From Uranotaenia lowii (taxonomy: Eukaryota; Arthropoda; Insecta; Diptera; Culicidae), in contig NC_073692.1 in NCBI RefSeq assembly GCF_029784155.1, positions 275,571,413 through 275,635,412 of the forward strand: a stretch of 64,000 bases of DNA, given 5' to 3'. A model generated the notes under the pieces. It was not told the DNA's origin. It saw nothing but the letters and a program-made list of their open reading frames with translations, and did no database searches. Within the stretch, counting starts at the first letter, position 1, and every line of letters starts with the position of its first letter. Made by a program: the position numbers and the translations under genes. Of the stretch, positions 57,655 through 64,000 are shown in pieces.

Positions 57655-58654
57655 AGCTTTAGACTTTTATCGAATTTTCATTTTAAGTTTTCGACTTCTG
57701 GTTATTTACTTTTGGTATCGGACTTACTGTTTAATTGTTCTATATTTTTATTTTCTTTATAGTCCAACAAATCCTTTTGACTTCCGAATTCCAACATTTA
57801 ATATTCAGATATCAAGTTTCTAACTTCCTACTTTCGACTTTCAGTCTTCAAATTCTGGCTATCGATTTTGAAATGCTGACTTCAATAGACACATCGACTT
57901 TGGACTTTCGATTTTCGATTGTAGACTTGCTTTTTTATTCACAACTTTCAATTTTTGAATTCCAACTTTTGGCTTCATATTTCCAATACTATTGTTAAAA
58001 TTTTGCTTTACACCTTTGGATATCAACTTTCTTTTTATAACTTGAGCTTTCAGACCCGATTTGAATGAATTATTCATTCCGTTCACGATTTCCAGAAATT
58101 ATTTTTTGGTGTTTGACTTTTCACTATTGATTTTCGACATCTTACATTTTCAATTTCACGATACATTTTTCTTTTTTTTTTTTTTTTGGCTTCGATGGAT
58201 ATCTGCTGTCAATTTCCGATTTTTATAAAATATATTCGGCTTTTGACAGTCAAATTACGACTTATGAATTTTGACTTATGGCTCTCGACCGTTGACTTCC
58301 GGTTTTCTATGTATGGTCTTTTTTTTTAACTGTTTTTTAAATTTTTCTTCATCCGATTTACGACTTTTTTTTTTTTTTTGTCTTTTTGATTGCGATTTTT
58401 AATTTCCTCTTTTTACTTTCTTTTTTTTTTAATGTTCAACTATCGTCGAATTTTGAGTCACATTTTGTACTTTCAATTTTCGATACACAACTAATGAATA
58501 TCGACATTGTATTTCCAACTATCTACTTCCTTCTTTCAACACCTGACTTCTGATGAGGTCTTTGGGCTTTCTCTTTTTGACTACAACTTTTTAAAAATCC
58601 GACTTTCCACTTTCGATTTATAACCTTTCAATTCTCAATTTAGGGTTTTCTACA
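57655..58654 (+). repeat. Degenerate GACTTT-rich tract, second block
   Basis: Same composition and motifs as 40850-42400: TTTCGACTTCTGG, GACTTCCGAATTCCAAC, TTTGGACTTTCGATTTTCG, interspersed with T-runs up to 18. It is directly interrupted by Jockey copy B at 58655. A weaker patch also precedes copy A at 52160-52260. Confidence 0.7.
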
Positions 58655-58756
58655 TCACTTCCATCTGTACCGTTGAGCCGTCAACACGTACGCTGGAGCA
58701 TCGTATCGTTGCTGTGTACCTGCAGGAACATTTTTACATTATTTATTTTATCCTTA

Positions 58757-60559
58757 GGGTAAGTGAGCCCTATTTTGGCATGGTCCTATTCTTGGCATGC
58801 CAACATGTCTTTTCATGTTTTTCAGGTCCAAATTGAACTAAAACAATTTTGAATATATTTTCATTGCGAAAAGAATTATTTTTTTCAAATAAGTGCATAC
58901 CGAATTTTTTGATTGTTTGTACTTTATTAAAGTAGTTAATTTTTTTCGATCTGCATCCGAGGCAATTATGTTGGAAATCGCCGTATAAAAATCAGATGAA
59001 CTCACTTTTCTAGTGCAACTGTTAAATTCACATGCGATTTCATACGCTGAAATTCATATGAAAAATCTGCAACAAATACTCATGCCTACAGTTGAACTCG
59101 GCAAAAAATCAAAAAATACTAGAAAGACAAAAGAATAAATATTTTTTAGGTTTTGAATAAAAATTTAAAACTAATTTTGTTCCTTTTCTTGGCATGCAAC
59201 TTCAATCGAAATACACAACCAGTGTTGGAAGCTGAAAAAATACATGTTCATTAAAGAAGTATTTTTGGGCTAATGTTTTCCCAAAAAAATCATTTAAAAC
59301 TACGCACAAATGTTTTCATACTAATTGGGTTGTATGATAAGACCGTTTCTATCAACTTAAGCTTTGAAATAAGTGGGAGAACATAAGTGATTCGACTAAC
59401 TAAAAGTCATATTCAAACGTTGAAAATGCAAAAATCGCTATTTGGAAACCATGAATCGAAGGTACATTGGTATGCGTGCGAACAGCATTTGCATTGCAGT
59501 CTGCCGAGCAAATGCCACGTGGTCTCCTACAGAACACAGTGGTTCGAAATAAAAAAAAACTATGTGAAATTAAGCAACTCACAAGACTTAAGATGTTTTT
59601 CTTATCTGAAAACTGTTAGATCGAAGGCAATTTATGACTTTAGTATAAAAAATACATAATTAATTGAGTTTTGGAATCGTTTTCTATTGCTTGGGAACCA
59701 TATACTCAGATTTAATTTTTTGGATTTTTGTTCTAATTTTTTCTTGGAAACAGAATTTGGAAGTTCAGGAAAATATCCTTTACTTTCCAATCATTTCTCA
59801 AAATATTAGATGTGAGTCGAATTAAAAAAAATGTTTTAGGAAGGTTTATATTCTAACATATATTTGGCGTGTCAAACCACTGCGCAACGCCCCGGGCATT
59901 CGAGATGCCTCTTGCTAGAAGCTCATAATCTCAGCTAACAAATTCAAAAGGGCAAAATTTTAAAATACCATTCAAGGAATTTTTCAATTTCTTACTTTAT
60001 GAAGCCAAACTCCACAATATGAAGATAGTTGTTTGGTAGTGAAAATAACGTTATGTGTCGGATTGTTGTGGACTTCCGACTTTTTGAAATGAAAGCTTAT
60101 TTTGTGCTTCCCTTCCAACCAAATTTCATCAATGTTTTCAATAGCCTGTTTGTTGTATGAGTGAAGCCCGGCGTTCCATCGTCGCATAGAGCTTTACGCT
60201 CAGCTGACGTCATCCTGTCAGTGGCCTTATAAACAGAATAGCCAACGATTCTGTTAACTGTCAATTGAGCATTGTTAGTAAAGATCTATTGCACTTTGCT
60301 GGTGGCCAAGAATCGGATCATATAAACGGCAAACAATTGGTACGGCGGCCAAGTAATTGGAGCACCGCAGTGAGTACTTTGAATGCATTTTGCTCACATT
60401 AATGAAAGTTCCATAGAGAAAACATATTTTCGTTGAACTCTAAGCAAGTTAGCAAGTAAATTCTTCAAAGGATGTTCTATGGTGCACTCAACAGGAAGGT
60501 AGGAATGTCGAAAAAAGGGTAAACCATGCCTTAGGTGCCAAGGTCGGGTACATTTACCC
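58757..60559 (+). mobile_element. Pogo-like TA element, copy 3
   Basis: Ends GGGTAAGTGAGCCCTATTTTGG and GGTCGGGTACATTTACCC, within TA at 58755-58756 and 60560-60561. Jockey copy A gives the empty site (CCTTACCTG). Length is 1803 bp. It shares TTGGCATGCCAACATG-type subterminal repeats with copies 1 and 2, but the interior is mostly different. On the minus strand 60187-59984 encodes LHSYNKQAIENIDEIWLEGKHKISFHFKKSEVHNN, possibly a decayed psq-type helix-turn-helix. That and the TA target suggest a pogo relative (inference). A 90-aa frame at 59387-59659 has no known domain. Confidence 0.85.
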
Positions 60560-60640
60560 TACCTGTATTTCAATCAGCACTTTTCAGTGCTAAAATTATT
60601 TGCATTTTCTTTTATTCATATTTTCTCTTTTCTTTCCAGC

Positions 60641-62074
60641 ATGGGGAAGTCTTCGGCCGGCTCAAGGGCCGGAAGAAATCGGATTGCTGAACCTAATCCA
60701 TGGCCATCTGCCAAAAAAGTTGAAATTTCCAATTCATTCGATGTCCTTCATAACATCGGTGATGAGGAAATATTTATATTTAATTCTGATAAGAGTACTA
60801 AGAAACCTTCTTCTTCTTCTTATACTCTTAAAAACGAAAAGATTCCACCAATAACGGTCACGATTCCTGACTTCAATGCCTTTCGAAAAGAAATCGTCAC
60901 TTCCGTCAAGGATGTGAAGATTTCTTTTCAGATCGGTCGAAGGGGAACTGCTCGTATATTGGCGGAATCTTTTAATGATTTTCAAAAGGTTTTAAATTAT
61001 TTGAATAATAAAAAACACCAATTTTTTACGTACGACACTAGAAGTGATCGTCCATTTAAAGTAGTACTTCGTGGTCTCACTGGCGATCAGACACCGGATG
61101 AGATCACAGCTGAATTAAATTCTTTGTTAGGTTTTTCTCCAATTCAAGTAATTCAAATGAGGAAAAGAACCAACACGAATAATACCAGTAGTGTTGGTTT
61201 TGCTCCTGAACTTTATTTGATCCATTTTAAAAAGGATCAGGTTAATAATTTGCAAATTCTTGAAAAGGCTCGTCTTATGTTTCATTGTCGAGTCAAATTC
61301 GAACCTTTTCGTAAATCTTCTACCAATTTTCTTCAAAATATTACGCAATGTCGTCGTTGTCAAGCTTTTTGTCATGGCACTAAAAATTGTAGAATGAATG
61401 CCAGATGCATGTTTTGCGGCTCATTCGATCATGAAAAATCTAAATGCCTTTTTGGTGGTGATAAGCCAAAAACAGAATTTTTTAAGTGTGCGAATTGCGC
61501 AGGTAATCATTCCTCGAATTCTCTAGACTGTCCCGTTAGGGCAAAAATTGTTGCTTCTAGGAAAAATCCCAAAGTTTCCAGAAAAGTTTCTTCTCCTCCT
61601 TCCTCTTTTTCGTCTTCACATGTCAGACCGGCAAACAACCTGCCTGTTCGCGGTCAGCCTCGGCCTACATTGGAATCACGGCTGGGTAATACCCGAAGTG
61701 ATTTTAATGTTACCTGGGCTGATTCTGCGCCACAGACTCGTTGTTTATCGTTCTCAGAGGTGGTGGAAAATGGGTTGCCTTCTTCAGGTTTAACTAATAA
61801 AAATGGGAAAAAACCAAGTCTCAACGTTCATGCGAAGGCTTGGGAAAATCCCCGAAATTCAAATACTTTTTCTTCTCCTTCCTTTTCTGATCCTAACAAT
61901 TTGGGTGATTTGGGTGAGATTACTGAGGAAAAATTAAAATTTTTGCATCAAAATTTAATGGAAATGATGCAACTTATGTTGAAAGCAAATTCAATGTTTG
62001 AAGCTTTCCAAACTTCTTTTAATTATGCTAACAAAATTATTATGACTTTGCGATTCCCTCATGGATCCAAATAG
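60641..62074 (+). CDS. ORF1, Gag-like protein, copy B
   Basis: 477 aa starting MGKSSAGSRAGRNRIAEP. The frame is open 18 codons upstream, but this Met matches copy A. It differs from copy A at only about a dozen residues (for example one extra Ser near residue 60, G-to-W at PNPWP, F-to-L at NGLPSS). All three CCHC knuckles are intact (about residues 237-298). The reading frame is complete although the 5' UTR is now separated from the first ~100 bp by a transposon, which probably removes or weakens normal transcription of this copy. Confidence 0.93.
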   Translation: MGKSSAGSRAGRNRIAEPNPWPSAKKVEISNSFDVLHNIGDEEIFIFNSDKSTKKPSSSSYTLKNEKIPPITVTIPDFNAFRKEIVTSVKDVKISFQIGRRGTARILAESFNDFQKVLNYLNNKKHQFFTYDTRSDRPFKVVLRGLTGDQTPDEITAELNSLLGFSPIQVIQMRKRTNTNNTSSVGFAPELYLIHFKKDQVNNLQILEKARLMFHCRVKFEPFRKSSTNFLQNITQCRRCQAFCHGTKNCRMNARCMFCGSFDHEKSKCLFGGDKPKTEFFKCANCAGNHSSNSLDCPVRAKIVASRKNPKVSRKVSSPPSSFSSSHVRPANNLPVRGQPRPTLESRLGNTRSDFNVTWADSAPQTRCLSFSEVVENGLPSSGLTNKNGKKPSLNVHAKAWENPRNSNTFSSPSFSDPNNLGDLGEITEEKLKFLHQNLMEMMQLMLKANSMFEAFQTSFNYANKIIMTLRFPHGSK

Positions 62075-64000
62075 ATGTTTAAATATTATGAATTGGAACG
62101 CTAGATCTTTGCTGGCTAACCAAGATGAATTCATTTTATTTTTGAAAACTCAAAACATACATATTGCTGCCATCACTGAAACTTTTTTAAAGCCAGACAA
62201 TAACTTGAAAAGCAATGCTTTTTTTTAAATTTTACGAAATGATCGACTTGATCGACAAGGTGGGGGTGTAGCTATTGTCATCAATAGTCGTCTCAAATTT
62301 AGACTTCTTCCTTCTTTCAATACAAAAGTCTTAGAAACAATTGGAATTGAATTAGAAACTTCTATGGGGAAAATTATAATTGTTGCCGCATATTTGCCTT
62401 TCCAATGCAGCGGTGAACAAAAAAATTTTTTGAAGGGAGATTTACAAAAACTCACCAGAAATAATTCTAAATTTTTTATTATTGGTGACTTTAATGCAAA
62501 ACACCGATCTTGGAATAATATTTCATCTAATTCAAATGGGAATATTTTATTTAACGACTGCTCTGCAGGTTATTATACTGTTGAATATCCTAATGGGCAT
62601 ACTTGTTTTTCTTCAATTAGAAATCCCTCCACAATTGATTTGGTTCTAACGGATTTAGGCGAGCCTTGTAGTCAATTAGTTACTCATGCGGACCTCGATT
62701 CAGACCACCTTCCAGTAACATTTTCTTTATCCCAAAGTCCCATTGAAAACCCTTTAAAATCAGCTTTTAACTTTCAAAAGGCTAACTGGGAGCGATATAT
62801 GACTTTCATTGAACGTAATTTAGATGTAAACGTTCCACTGAATTCAATAGAAGATATTGATTTGGCTGTAGAAAATTTGACAACTTCAATAGTCAATGCT
62901 AAAGCCGCTTCAATACCCAAAGTTAAACATAAATTTAATCAACCTTTAATTGATGATGATCTTCAGTTTTTGATACGACTGAAAAACATTCGTCGACGCC
63001 AATATCAACGTACTAGGGATCCTTATTTGAAATTAATTTATTGCGACCTTCAAAAAGAGATCAAACGTCGTTTAAATTTCATTCGTAATGAAAATTTTGC
63101 TAAAGCAGTAGAGAACATAAAACCCTACTCAAAGCCATTTTGGAAATTAACTAAAATTCTGAAAAAGCCCCAGAAGCCAATTCCTACTTTGAAAGATGGG
63201 GATAAACTTCTTTTAACTCATGCAGAAAAAGCTCGAAAATTAGCCCAACAATTTGAGTCTGCTCATGATTTTAATTTAAACGTTGTAAGTCCAATTGATG
63301 CTCAAATTTCCCTTAAATTTGATGATATTCTATCTAAACAAAATGTATTTGAAAGTTCTTGTGAGACAAATATTGATGAACTAAAATTGATTTTCAAAAA
63401 ATTTAAAAATATGAAAGCTCCAGGGGAAGATGGGATTTTCTATATTCTTATTAAAAAGTTGCCTGAAAGCACTTTAAATTTTTTAGTTAAAATCTTCAAT
63501 AAATGTTTTCATTTGGCTTATTTTCCCAATAAATGGAAAAATGCCAAAGTCACTCCAATTTTGAAACCTGGAAAAAGTGCTTCAGAGCCTTCAAGTTATC
63601 GACCAATTAGTTTGCTTCCTTCTTTAAGTAAACTATTTGAGAGAGTTATTTTGAATAGAATGATGATTCACATTAATCAGAATTCTATTTTCCCTGATGA
63701 ACAATTTGGTTTTCGTCATGGACATTCTACTACACATCAACTTTTGAGTGTAACTAATATGATTAACGCTAGCAAATCTGAGGGTTATTCAACTGGTGTT
63801 GCTCTTCTTGATATTGAAAAAGCTTTTGACAGTGTTTGGCACAAAGGTTTAGTAGCTAAATTAGCTCGATTTGATTTTCCTGTATATCTCACCAAAATTA
63901 TTCAAAATTATTTGACTAGCCGAACTTTCCATGTAAGCTATCAAAATTCATGCTCTGAAAGGACACCCATTAGAGCTGGTGTCCCTCAGGGTAGTATACT
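62061..64000 (+). pseudogene. ORF2 of copy B, stop at codon 56, truncated by window
   Basis: It begins ATGGATCCAAATAG as in copy A and follows it without indels to the window end (codon ~646, at VPQGSIL). Codon 56, Lys in copy A, is TAA at 62226-62228, just after the catalytic Glu40 of the endonuclease. A protein from this copy would be a 55-residue stub. Beyond it the frame stays open, including GDFNAKHRSW, SDHLPV, YRPISLLP and LDIEKAFDSV, so this single base change is the only visible break. It must be recent. FADD and the 3' UTR lie beyond the window. Confidence 0.92.

Larger units (their letters stand above)
58655..64000 (+). mobile_element. Jockey-clade retrotransposon, copy B, incomplete in window
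   Basis: Starts TCACTTCCATCTGTACCG exactly like copy A and is nearly identical in the coding part. After ~100 bp the 5' UTR is interrupted at TTATCCT-TA by the element 58757-60559 and resumes with CCTGTATTTCAATCAGCAC. ORF1 is intact; ORF2 has a nonsense codon. The window ends inside RT, before the FADD box, so the 3' end and target duplication are not visible. Confidence 0.93.

Noticed and set aside
60587..60640. 18-codon upstream extension of copy B ORF1
   Set aside because: In copy A the conserved start is the MGKSS methionine; the extension lies in 5' UTR sequence.

Overview
The window looks like repeat-rich intergenic or intronic DNA from an insect, most likely a fly of the mosquito type. 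The evidence is AT-rich sequence, Jockey-clade non-LTR retrotransposons, tRNA-derived SINEs, and many TA-, TTAA- and 8-bp-target-site DNA transposons and MITEs. No host protein-coding gene could be supported. The only long, well-formed coding regions belong to mobile elements. The host identification is inference; the repeat structures are read directly from the sequence.

Layout: 0-3 kb is mostly single-copy DNA plus a decayed 5' piece of the Jockey element. 3.4-8.3 kb holds SINEs, a ~133-bp satellite carrying paired YY1/Pho-like motifs, and a mariner transposase relic. 8.3-10.4 kb is a decayed second LINE on the minus strand, fused to half of a foldback element. 10.5-14.3 kb is an old MITE shattered by a hAT-like insertion (8-bp duplication) and a candidate solo LTR, which itself carries a TA-element. 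16-24 kb holds SINEs, foldback copies, more satellite, a pogo-like TA element and two tandem duplications, each later hit by a transposon. 24.7-25.2 kb is a young SINE with a perfect 24-bp target duplication. 26.9-28.7 kb is a ~1.87-kb array of a 9-bp repeat with an internal 630-bp higher-order duplication. 32-34.3 kb contains a TA foldback and another MITE. 36-39.6 kb is a three-level nest: SINE, TA element, 8-bp foldback. 40.9-42.4 kb and 57.7-58.7 kb are degenerate GACTTT-rich tracts. 42.8-45.3 kb holds a TTAA element and a TA element. 46.5-50.9 kb is a second three-level nest: pogo-like TA element, TTAA element, 8-bp foldback.

52.5-57.1 kb is a complete Jockey-clade retrotransposon with both ORFs intact and a 13-bp target duplication. 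58.7-64 kb is a near-identical second copy. Its 5' UTR is split by a 1.8-kb TA element, its ORF2 has a stop at codon 56, and it runs off the window.

The intact Jockey copy could supply reverse transcriptase and endonuclease for its own movement. The SINEs depend on some LINE, possibly a different one. The DNA elements are non-autonomous or decayed. Several are near-perfect long foldbacks whose transcripts would form double-stranded RNA, which is the most interesting functional possibility here (inference).
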